Assembly: GCA_002339015.1 (NCBI GenBank)
Contig: DDJC01000070.1
Location: forward strand, 1-39,331
DNA length: 39,331 nucleotides
DNA from: Burkholderiales bacterium UBA1834
GTDB lineage: Bacteria; Pseudomonadota; Gammaproteobacteria; Burkholderiales; Burkholderiaceae_C
Reading direction: 5' to 3'
Position numbers and translations under genes: made by a program. Positions 1-5,975 of the stretch are shown here, one piece after another; the stretch's first letter is position 1, and every line of letters starts with the position of its first letter. The notes beneath the pieces are model-generated. The model had not been told where the DNA came from. It worked only from the letters and a program-made list of their open reading frames with translations, and did no database searches.

Positions 1-324
1 GTTCTTCATCCGCAGCATCGGCTGGGTCAGGCGATCCTGGCCGTACATGATCTTGGAGAGAAAGTAGCCCTTGATGCAGTTGAGGCCACGGTTGACCGGC
101 GCATCGGGGTCGCCCTGAGTCGCCACGACCCGACCATCCTGAGAGCCCACCAGCACGGAGCAGCCGGTACCGCAGAAGCGGCAGGGAGCCTTATCCCAAT
201 GGATGGCCGTCTTGTCGGTACTGGTGATGAGATTGGCTGCCAGCGTGGGGGCACTGACACCGGCCACGGCTGCGGCAGCTGCCACCGCGTTGGCCTTCAT
301 AAAGTCGCGTCGACTCAGCTTCAT
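1..324 (-). CDS. napA: Periplasmic nitrate reductase catalytic subunit NapA, N-terminal fragment
   Basis: NapA reduces nitrate to nitrite in the periplasm using bis-MGD molybdenum cofactor and one [4Fe-4S] cluster. Only the first 108 residues lie in the window; the gene runs off the left edge. The protein starts with a twin-arginine signal (SRRDFMK at residues 4-10, then an Ala-rich stretch), as expected for export of a folded cofactor enzyme. Cysteines 48, 51, 55 and 83 give the CX2CX3CX27C cluster motif of this family. The start at 322-324 has GAGGA about 8 bases upstream. It is the last visible gene of a napF-napD-napA run. The 101 bases between napD and this start hold nothing I recognise. 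Confidence 0.95.
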   Translation of the reverse strand, partial: MKLSRRDFMKANAVAAAAAVAGVSAPTLAANLITSTDKTAIHWDKAPCRFCGTGCSVLVGSQDGRVVATQGDPDAPVNRGLNCIKGYFLSKIMYGQDRLTQPMLRMKN

Positions 325-425
325 GGCATATCCTCACATTGCTTATCGCGTAATAGTTGTCGAATCTGTCGAACGGGAGCCAGCCATCAGCGGCGGAGGG
401 CACGCCCGGCATCCCATCACTCTTT

Positions 426-713
426 TCAGTGACCGCCCAGTTCATCGAACTGGTGGTAAATCAGGGCGGCAGAGAGCACACCCGGCATCGCCTGTATCGC
501 ATCAATGGCCGCCATGATCGGCCGCTGGCTCGGACCTTCCAGGGTCACGACCAGCTTGCCCTCGTCACTGACGGCGTGGATCTCGGCCCCTTCAAGGGCG
601 CCAATCTGCTCGGCGAGCTGATGGCGCAATGGGGGCTGGGTCAGCACCACCAGACTCGATACATGGAACTCCTGATCCATTGTGGCTTCTGTGTCACACG
701 GCTTCTGACTCAT
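426..713 (-). CDS. napD: NapD, chaperone for the NapA twin-arginine signal
   Basis: NapD binds the twin-arginine signal peptide of NapA and holds back export until the molybdenum cofactor is inserted. The 95-residue product has the family's SSLVV segment near residues 19-23 and ends with the typical LIYHQ segment near residues 85-89. The start at 711-713 forms an ATGA overlap with the napF stop and has AGGAG 5 bases upstream. A later ATG at 678-680 would give a shorter protein that matches the usual family N-terminus but has no clear ribosome site. Its place just before napA fits its role. Confidence 0.92.
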   Translation of the reverse strand: MSQKPCDTEATMDQEFHVSSLVVLTQPPLRHQLAEQIGALEGAEIHAVSDEGKLVVTLEGPSQRPIMAAIDAIQAMPGVLSAALIYHQFDELGGH

Positions 714-1252
714 TCTGACTCCTGCTTGAGGGTGGGCTGGCTCGCACCACCGGATGGGGCGGCTCGCCCGTCGACCTTGATGCTGCCAACCGGACAATCC
801 TGCACACAGGCGCCGCAGCCATTACAGCGATCCGGCTCGACCGTCGGGGTGGGCACACGCCCCAGCACCGGAATAAAACGAATGGCATTGGGCTCGCAGC
901 TGTCCTGACAGCGCTGGCAGAACACCTGACCATTGGCCAGACAGTTGGCCTCGATATGGGCCTTATAGTGCCAGGGGGACTCGCTGGTCAGGCGAAACAC
1001 AGGCGCCTTGCAGACCGTGGCGCACTCGGTGCAGAAGGTGCATTCGCCACGCTGGAAATCGACCACCGGAAAACCACCCTCGCCATTCACCAGGATCTGC
1101 TCCGGACAGGCCGCCAGACAGTCCCCGCAGCGGGTGCAGTCGGCGACAAATGCCGACCAGTTGACTGACCAGGGCAACTGCACCGGCGGTTCGGCAGCTC
1201 TCAGCCGCCCCCGGAACAGGCCGCGGCGGGCAAGATCGATCTCATCCGGCAT
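710..1252 (-). CDS. napF: NapF, ferredoxin-type iron-sulfur protein
   Basis: NapF is a cytoplasmic iron-sulfur protein that interacts with NapA and is thought to help its maturation before export. The 180-residue product carries three CX2CX2CX3C clusters, at Cys 39-49, 71-81 and 143-153, so three [4Fe-4S] clusters are expected. A further Cys group (104, 112, 115, 119) lies between the second and third. The reading frame stays open further upstream, but the ATG at 1250-1252 has AGGAG 5 bases before it and starts the family-like sequence MPDEIDLARRG. It is first in the nap run; its TGA overlaps the napD ATG. Confidence 0.93.
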   Translation of the reverse strand: MPDEIDLARRGLFRGRLRAAEPPVQLPWSVNWSAFVADCTRCGDCLAACPEQILVNGEGGFPVVDFQRGECTFCTECATVCKAPVFRLTSESPWHYKAHIEANCLANGQVFCQRCQDSCEPNAIRFIPVLGRVPTPTVEPDRCNGCGACVQDCPVGSIKVDGRAAPSGGASQPTLKQESE

Positions 1253-1315
1253 ATTGACTCCTGTTCTGGTGAAAAAGGGGACAGTGCGAGTCCATGATTG
1301 GCATTCTTGATACCA

Positions 1316-1321
1316 ATTATA
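1316..1321 (-). promoter_or_regulatory. Candidate -10 box (TATAAT) for the napFDA operon
   Basis: The minus strand reads TATAAT here, a perfect -10 hexamer, about 57 bases upstream of the napF start after allowing for the start site. The -35 region at the right distance is poor (GGGCCG), as often seen in promoters that need an activator. The assignment is inferred from position alone. Confidence 0.4.
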
Positions 1322-1391
1322 AGAGTGGGTGTATATTGCGGCCCTGACAAGGTAAGGGATATACCACCAGGGAGATAAACAGGGGGGATTC

Positions 1392-1405
1392 TTGCGCCAG
1401 ATCAA
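1392..1405. promoter_or_regulatory. Candidate FNR site upstream of napF
   Basis: TTGCG-CCAG-ATCAA matches 8 of 10 positions of the FNR consensus TTGAT-N4-ATCAA. It lies about 90 bases upstream of the proposed napF start site. A second 8/10 match at 1307-1320 overlaps the -10 box. I found no clean 7-2-7 NarP site. FNR and NarP control of nap is known in E. coli; here it is only inferred. Confidence 0.3.
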
Positions 1406-1417
1406 AGCCTTGCAGCG

Positions 1418-1453
1418 CAATAAAAATGGAGGTATCGGTTAAAATACCTCCAT
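1418..1453 (-). terminator. Intrinsic terminator after moaA
   Basis: A perfect 10-bp inverted repeat (ATGGAGGTAT at 1426-1435, ATACCTCCAT at 1444-1453) encloses an 8-base loop. On the minus strand it is followed by TTTTTATT. It lies 38 bases after the moaA stop and separates moaA from the napF promoter, so the two units are probably transcribed independently. Confidence 0.85.
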
Positions 1454-1491
1454 GTGAGGATTGCTATTTAATCGTTGGCGATTTTTTGCGG

Positions 1492-2487
1492 CTATCCGCC
1501 GATCGAGGCGAGATGAGGGGTGATGCCGGCATTGCCCTCATGGAGACGATGGGTGGCACTCTTGCCCGCCAGTGCAGCGCGAATGCGCTGTTGCAGCTCA
1601 TCAGATTGCCCATCTGCGCCGAGCAGATCCCGCAGGTCAATGCCGTTGTCGCCAAACAGGCAAAGATGCAGCTTCCCCAGCGAGGAGACCCGCAGCCGGT
1701 TGCAACCGGCACAGAAATCCTTGCTGTAGGGCATGATGAGCCCCACTCCACCCTGCGATTCCGGATGCATGAATACCTGCGCCGGACCGTCATCCGTGCC
1801 CCGCAACTGCTGCACCCAGCCGCTCTCCAGCAAGCGCTGTTTGATCTGTTCGCCGCTGACATGGTGGTCACGAAACAGGGTATCCATCTCGCCGGTCTGC
1901 ATCAGCTCGATAAAGCGCAGCTCGATGGGCTTGTGCCTGATCCAGCCCAGAAAGGCATCGAGCTGGTAGTCGTTGAGCCCCTTGAGCAGCACCGCATTGA
2001 TCTTCACCGATTTGAAACCGGCGGCCAGTGCAGCTTCGATCCCCTCCATCACCTCGGCCAGCTTGTTCTCACCTGTGATCTGATGAAACTGGCGCGGGTC
2101 GAGACTGTCGACACTGACATTCAGCGCGTTGAGTCCGGCATCAAACCACTCCTGAGCCCGCTCTTTGAGGCGATAGCCGTTGGTGGTCATGGCGACCTTC
2201 TCGATACCCGGGGTGGTGGCAATCACCTTGACGATCTCGGTGAAATCGCGGCGCAGGGAGGGCTCGCCCCCCGTGATGCGCACCTTGCGGGTGCCCATGG
2301 CGGCAAAACCGCTGACCACGCGGCGGATCTCGTCAATCGAGAGAAAGGATTGACGCCCCGCTTTTTGACCTTCGGGGGGACGATAACCATCAGGCAGGCA
2401 ATAGGTGCAACGGAAATTGCACACATCGGTCACTGACAGACGCAAATAGTAAAAACGACGGGAAAAACCATCTTCAAGTGGCAACAT
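1492..2487 (-). CDS. moaA: GTP 3',8-cyclase MoaA (molybdenum cofactor step 1)
   Basis: MoaA is a radical SAM enzyme that, with MoaC, turns GTP into cyclic pyranopterin monophosphate, the first step of molybdopterin synthesis. The 331-residue product has the radical-SAM cluster CNFRCTYC (Cys 23, 27, 30), a GGEP motif, the second cluster ligands Cys 259, 262 and 276, and the conserved C-terminal Gly-Gly. The start at 2485-2487 aligns with E. coli MoaA and has AGGT about 5 bases upstream. A start at 2518-2520 also has a plausible AGGA site and would add 11 residues. No moaB, C, D or E is adjacent, so the rest of the pathway must lie elsewhere. Its neighbours point to supplying cofactor for NapA. 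Confidence 0.95.
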   Translation of the reverse strand: MLPLEDGFSRRFYYLRLSVTDVCNFRCTYCLPDGYRPPEGQKAGRQSFLSIDEIRRVVSGFAAMGTRKVRITGGEPSLRRDFTEIVKVIATTPGIEKVAMTTNGYRLKERAQEWFDAGLNALNVSVDSLDPRQFHQITGENKLAEVMEGIEAALAAGFKSVKINAVLLKGLNDYQLDAFLGWIRHKPIELRFIELMQTGEMDTLFRDHHVSGEQIKQRLLESGWVQQLRGTDDGPAQVFMHPESQGGVGLIMPYSKDFCAGCNRLRVSSLGKLHLCLFGDNGIDLRDLLGADGQSDELQQRIRAALAGKSATHRLHEGNAGITPHLASIGG

Positions 2488-2693
2488 AAACACCTTTCCA
2501 AATACGGGAGGCCAGGGCATTTCTTTCCTGACCCTTACAGCTCGAACGTCGGCTGACGGCTGGTTTCCCCCTATCGCTAGGACTTAGGCAAAACCGCTCG
2601 GAGTTCATCTAGTTTTTCGATGCTAACACAAGTTGGAGTACACTCCCACGCATCTTGCGGGGTCCTTATCACTATTCAGAGGTGCGCATCAGT
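2488..2693. promoter_or_regulatory. Divergent moaA/narQ intergenic region
   Basis: This region must hold promoters for both moaA (minus) and narQ (plus). A TACACT at 2639-2644 is a possible narQ -10, sitting within a short inverted repeat GGAGT-AC-ACTCC. The -35 region is weak. I looked for a molybdenum-cofactor riboswitch on the moaA side and could not recognise its conserved elements. Confidence 0.3.
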
Positions 2694-4406
2694 ATGGGAA
2701 AACGGTTCAGGGTCCATTCGGTCAGCAGTGCCATTGGCCGCGCCATGGTGTTGATCCTCTTCATGGCCAGCCTGATCGCGCTGGTCGCCATGGTCACCCT
2801 CTTCTACTCGGTACCCGATGCCAAGGCGATCAACCTCTCCGGTTCGCTGCGGATGCAGGCCTACCGGATGGCCTACGAAATCGAGCGGGGCGACAGCGTG
2901 CTGGGGCGCCTCTCCCAGTTTGAAGAGACCCTGCACGCCGAAGAGCTGCAAGAGACCCAGCGCTGGATCACTCCTGCCTCCCTGCGTCGCACCTATGGCG
3001 AGGTGCTCGGCCAGTGGCAGGTGATGCGCCAGCACATCGAGGATCGTACCCCCAGACGGTACACCGATAACACCGAGCAGTTTGTGGCGGCCATCGACAA
3101 TTTCGTCAATCAGATGCAATACCACGTGGAATTCAAGGTGAGGATGCTGGCGCTTGCGGAGGGGCTCGGCCTGCTGGCCATCATCACCATCGCCTGGTTT
3201 ACTGTGCGCTTCACCCGCCAGCAGGTGGTCGCCCCCCTCAACCAGCTGGTCTACTGTGCCCGCCAGATCCAGCGGCAGGATTTCGATCTTAAGCTGCCCG
3301 CCCACGGCGAAAACGAGCTGGGGGAGCTATCGCGCGCCTTCGTCACCATGGCCGACGAGCTGGGCAAACTCTATCGGGAGCTGGAGAACAAGGTGGAAGA
3401 GAAAACCGCCAAGCTGCAACAGGCCAACGACACCCTCTCGTTTCTCTACTCGACCGCCCAGAAGCTGCACGCTGCCCCGCTCAGCACCCGTACCCTCATC
3501 AAACTGCTGGACCGCGCCGCCGCCCACCAGCATATCGACCATATCCGGCTGACCCGCTTCGAGCACAATGCCATGCCGGTCTACATCTCGGGGCGCACCG
3601 GCTGGCCCGGCGATCTCGATGCGGTCGCCAGCTTCTATCTGCAGATGGATGAGCAGGAGTTTGGTCGCCTCGACATCATCAGCCAACACCCCATCGATGA
3701 GCGGTTGATCAAGAACTTCACCATGCTGCTGGCTCAGGTGCTGCACAAAGACCAGACCCTGCTGCAACAGCAGCGACTGCTGCTGATGGAGGAGCGGGCG
3801 GTGATCGCCCGGGAGCTGCACGACTCGCTGGCGCAGGCCCTCTCCTACCTCAAGATCCAGTCCACCCTGCTCAAACGCTCTTACGCCAAGGGGCAGCATG
3901 ACAAGGCGCAGGAAGCGATGCAGCAGATCGACGAGGGACTTAGCAATGCCTATACCCAGTTGCGCGAACTGCTCGGTACCTTCCGTCTCACCATTGGCGA
4001 TGCCAATCTGGGGGAAGCGATCCGGGTGATGCTCGATCAGCTGCAACCCCAAACCCAGGCCGAAATCCGGTTCCATTACGGACTGGCCGACAACGACCTG
4101 GAGGCGGGCCAGCATATCCACATTTTGCAGCTGATCCGTGAGGCAGTGCTCAATGCCATCAAACATGCCAACGCGCAAGTGATTGATGTTAGCTGTGAGA
4201 CCCTCGCCAGTGGTAACATCGAGGTTCAGATTTCAGATGACGGTGTCGGGATCGGACTCGCCAGCTCGGCAATCAACCATTACGGGTTGAGCATCATGAG
4301 CGAGCGCGCCAGCAAACTGCACGGTCTGCTGACCATAAACGAGCAGCAACCACAAGGCACCTGCGTGCATCTGACCTTTCCCACCAGTCTAGCGAGAGAC
4401 GCCTGA
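2694..4406 (+). CDS. narQ: Nitrate/nitrite sensor histidine kinase NarQ
   Basis: NarQ senses periplasmic nitrate or nitrite and phosphorylates its response regulator. The 570-residue product shows a first membrane helix at about 16-39, then the ligand-binding P-box (SGSLRMQAYRM, 49-59, with Arg 53 and Arg 58), a periplasmic helical domain, a second membrane helix at about 151-172, a HAMP linker and a GAF-like central region. A HisKA_3 dimerisation motif follows with His 376 in RELHDSLAQ, then the ATPase N-box (482-492), DDGVGI (515-520) and the GLSIMSERA segment. It lacks the central cysteine cluster of NarX, and its partner is NarP-like, so NarQ fits best. The start ATG at 2694 has GAGG about 11 bases upstream, a little far. 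The stop overlaps narP by one base (TGATG). Confidence 0.93.
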   Translation: MGKRFRVHSVSSAIGRAMVLILFMASLIALVAMVTLFYSVPDAKAINLSGSLRMQAYRMAYEIERGDSVLGRLSQFEETLHAEELQETQRWITPASLRRTYGEVLGQWQVMRQHIEDRTPRRYTDNTEQFVAAIDNFVNQMQYHVEFKVRMLALAEGLGLLAIITIAWFTVRFTRQQVVAPLNQLVYCARQIQRQDFDLKLPAHGENELGELSRAFVTMADELGKLYRELENKVEEKTAKLQQANDTLSFLYSTAQKLHAAPLSTRTLIKLLDRAAAHQHIDHIRLTRFEHNAMPVYISGRTGWPGDLDAVASFYLQMDEQEFGRLDIISQHPIDERLIKNFTMLLAQVLHKDQTLLQQQRLLLMEERAVIARELHDSLAQALSYLKIQSTLLKRSYAKGQHDKAQEAMQQIDEGLSNAYTQLRELLGTFRLTIGDANLGEAIRVMLDQLQPQTQAEIRFHYGLADNDLEAGQHIHILQLIREAVLNAIKHANAQVIDVSCETLASGNIEVQISDDGVGIGLASSAINHYGLSIMSERASKLHGLLTINEQQPQGTCVHLTFPTSLARDA

Positions 4407-5044
4407 TGGACGAGATGAAATACACAGTTCTGGTCGTAGATGACCATCCCCTCATGCGCAAAGGGATTGTGCAGTTGCTGGCTCTGGAAGAGAACATGGA
4501 GGTGACCGGTGAAGCCTCCAACGGCACAGATGCCGTGGCGCTGGCCAAAGAGTCCGAGCCGGACCTGATCCTGCTCGACCTCAACATGAAGGGGCTCTCC
4601 GGCCTCGATACCCTCAAGGCGCTGCGGGCCGAAGAGATCACCTCCCGGGTGGTGATCCTCACCGTCTCCGATGCCCGTCAGGATGTGGTTGCTTTGCTCA
4701 AGGCGGGTGCTGATGGCTACCTGCTCAAGGATACCGAGCCTGATCTGCTGCTGGCCCAGCTGGCCGACGTGATGACCGGCAAGCAGATCCTGAGCGAACC
4801 GCTACGCCCCTATCTCGAAAACATCTACGAGCTGGATCACCTGCAGCAGAAGCTGGAAAGCTTAACGCGTCGCGAAATGCAAATCCTGCGCGAAATTGCA
4901 AAAGGCCTCTCCAACAAACAGGTCGCCTCGGTACTCCATATCTCCGAGGGAACGGTCAAGGTTCACGTGAAGAGCCTGCTGAAGAAACTCGAGGCGCAAA
5001 GCCGCGTGGAAGCGGCTGTCATGTATCTGGAGCAGCGCAACTAA
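4406..5044 (+). CDS. narP: Nitrate/nitrite response regulator NarP
   Basis: This is a DNA-binding regulator activated by NarQ that controls nitrate respiration genes such as nap. The 212-residue product has a receiver domain (Asp 12-13, phospho-acceptor Asp 58, Thr 86, Lys 108), then a LuxR/NarL-type helix-turn-helix at about 153-205 with the conserved segment GLSNKQVASVLHISEGTVK. The length matches NarP and NarL. NarP is preferred because of the NarQ partner and the neighbouring nap operon. Translation is coupled to narQ through a one-base overlap. A strong terminator follows. Confidence 0.92.
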   Translation: MDEMKYTVLVVDDHPLMRKGIVQLLALEENMEVTGEASNGTDAVALAKESEPDLILLDLNMKGLSGLDTLKALRAEEITSRVVILTVSDARQDVVALLKAGADGYLLKDTEPDLLLAQLADVMTGKQILSEPLRPYLENIYELDHLQQKLESLTRREMQILREIAKGLSNKQVASVLHISEGTVKVHVKSLLKKLEAQSRVEAAVMYLEQRN

Positions 5045-5061
5045 GCGCCCTCAACCTCCCG

Positions 5062-5087
5062 AAAAGCCACCCTCCGGTGGCTTTTTT
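5062..5087 (+). terminator. Intrinsic terminator after narP
   Basis: The stem AAAAGCCACC/GGTGGCTTTT with loop CTCC is followed by further T. It lies 17 bases after the narP stop and ends the narQP unit. Confidence 0.93.
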
Positions 5088-5147
5088 CATTCTCTGGCAC
5101 AGTCGCTGCATTGTCATATTCAGCAACTACTCAATGGAGGATGGAAC

Positions 5148-5723
5148 ATGAAACTACAACCTTTGGCACTGTTCCCCTTGCCTTCCCACATACTGCCGGG
5201 CGGCAAGCTTCCTCTGCGTCTGTTCGAGCCACGCCACCTGCAGATGCTCAAGGAGTCATTCATCAACGATCAAGGCTTTGGCATCGTGATGGAAGAGTCG
5301 ACCACCTCGGGACAATCCGGCCGCATTCTGCCGGTGGGCACCCGGGTCAAGGTGACCGACTTCTACACCCTCAATGACGGCCTGCTGGGTGTGACGGTGC
5401 TGGGACTGGAGCGCTTCTGTATCCACGAGATGGAAACAGACGAGATGGGCCTGCGCCGGGCCAAGGTGGAGATGCTGCCCAACTGGCCGAGCACCCACTC
5501 AGATTTCAACGACAAGCTGCTGGTCAATCGCCTGCGGGAAGTGTTCGAGCAGTATCCGGAGCTGGATGAGCTCTATCCGGACAAGCGCTTTGAAGATGCC
5601 GCCTGGCTCTGCCAACGCTGGCTCGAGATATTGCCGATGCCGATTTATGAAAAGCAGATGCTGATTGCCAAACAAAACAGCGAAGCAGCCCGTAAATTCC
5701 TGCATCGCCTGATTTCACAATGA
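5148..5723 (+). CDS. LON substrate-binding-domain protein
   Basis: The 191-residue protein is a stand-alone member of the family related to the N-terminal domain of Lon protease. The N-terminal signature LFPLPSHILPGGKLPLRLFE (residues 8-27) is clear. No ATPase or protease domain follows, so it is not a protease by itself. The function of stand-alone members is poorly known; substrate binding or adaptor roles are guesses. The start has GGAGG 7-8 bases upstream. It stands alone, between narP's terminator and the candidate small RNA. Confidence 0.85.
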   Translation: MKLQPLALFPLPSHILPGGKLPLRLFEPRHLQMLKESFINDQGFGIVMEESTTSGQSGRILPVGTRVKVTDFYTLNDGLLGVTVLGLERFCIHEMETDEMGLRRAKVEMLPNWPSTHSDFNDKLLVNRLREVFEQYPELDELYPDKRFEDAAWLCQRWLEILPMPIYEKQMLIAKQNSEAARKFLHRLISQ

Positions 5724-5734
5724 CAAAAACAGCG

Positions 5735-5747
5735 TTGCAAAATGCAA
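5735..5747. promoter_or_regulatory. Candidate LuxO-type enhancer site 1
   Basis: TTGCA-AAA-TGCAA is a perfect 13-base palindrome that fits the pattern TTGCA-W3-TGCAA described for LuxO sites upstream of Vibrio qrr genes. It is centred about 156 bases upstream of the predicted start of the small RNA, a workable distance for a sigma-54 activator. Which regulator binds is inferred. Confidence 0.5.
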
Positions 5748-5773
5748 TTATTCCAACAATGAAAATGTGAAAT

Positions 5774-5786
5774 TCGCATTTTGCGA
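5774..5786. promoter_or_regulatory. Candidate LuxO-type enhancer site 2
   Basis: TCGCA-TTT-TGCGA has the same 5-3-5 layout as site 1, with a matched change in both arms (T to C, A to G), so the symmetry is kept. It lies 39 bases from site 1, centre to centre, and about 117 bases upstream of the predicted RNA start. Confidence 0.42.
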
Positions 5787-5870
5787 GTGGGTAGGAACGC
5801 AGAACGCCATAACTAGAGAGAGCCGCTGCGCTAAACGGCCAAAATTGAACACAAAAGAGTCTAAAAAAGT

Positions 5871-5886
5871 TGGCACAGATTTTTCA
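5871..5886 (+). promoter_or_regulatory. Candidate sigma-54 promoter
   Basis: TGGCAC at 5871-5876 and TTTCA at 5882-5886 match the sigma-54 consensus TGGCACR-N4-TTGCW, including the exact spacing of the -24 and -12 elements. The one mismatch is the G of the -12 GC. The sequence around the -24 box resembles the E. coli glnA sigma-54 promoter. The start of transcription is expected near 5,896-5,898. Confidence 0.6.
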
Positions 5887-5896
5887 TATAGATTGA

Positions 5897-5973
5897 TACA
5901 ACCCGATTTATCCCGTGCTCTCTTCAGTATTTGCTGAAGAACTGGTCAACCCACAAAGTTGACCATTTTTTTT
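5897..5973 (+). ncRNA. Candidate sigma-54-dependent small RNA, Qrr-like layout
   Basis: This is a predicted transcript of about 77 nt. It has an unpaired 5' part of about 24 nt, a hairpin with a 7-bp stem (TCTTCAG/CTGAAGA, 5921-5927 and 5934-5940), and a terminator hairpin with a perfect 8-bp stem (TGGTCAAC/GTTGACCA, 5943-5950 and 5958-5965) followed by eight T. It contains no open reading frame of note. Two LuxO-like palindromes and a sigma-54 promoter precede it, the arrangement of Vibrio qrr genes. The conserved Qrr antisense core is not recognisable, so it is either a divergent relative or a different sigma-54-controlled RNA. The T tail is where the DNA changes style, so the last bases could belong to either side. 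Confidence 0.55.
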
Positions 5974-5975
5974 AT
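5966..5975. other. Boundary between gammaproteobacterial and Burkholderiales DNA
   Basis: Everything to the left is Aeromonas-like in gene content and moderate in G+C. Everything to the right is G+C-rich Burkholderiales DNA. The terminator T-run (5966-5973) shares two bases with the stop codon of the histidine kinase on the other strand (5972-5974). No transposase, integrase, tRNA or target-site repeat is visible. A homopolymer at the seam is what a false assembly join would leave. Confidence 0.65.

Noticed and set aside
1307..1320. FNR site at the napF promoter (TTGAT-ACCA-ATTAT)
   Set aside because: It overlaps the perfect TATAAT -10 box, where an activator site would block the promoter. 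The site at 1392-1405 is preferred.
2521..2660. Molybdenum-cofactor riboswitch upstream of moaA
   Set aside because: I could not find the conserved helices or motifs in the moaA leader on the minus strand.
5735..5897. NtrC-controlled glnA promoter, because of the sigma-54 element and two upstream palindromes
   Set aside because: An intrinsic terminator follows within about 75 bases and no glnA reading frame is present. The palindromes fit the TTGCA-W3-TGCAA form better than NtrC sites. It remains the main alternative.
5897..5973. Canonical Vibrio Qrr RNA
   Set aside because: The conserved antisense core of Qrr RNAs is not recognisable in the sequence; only the locus layout is similar.
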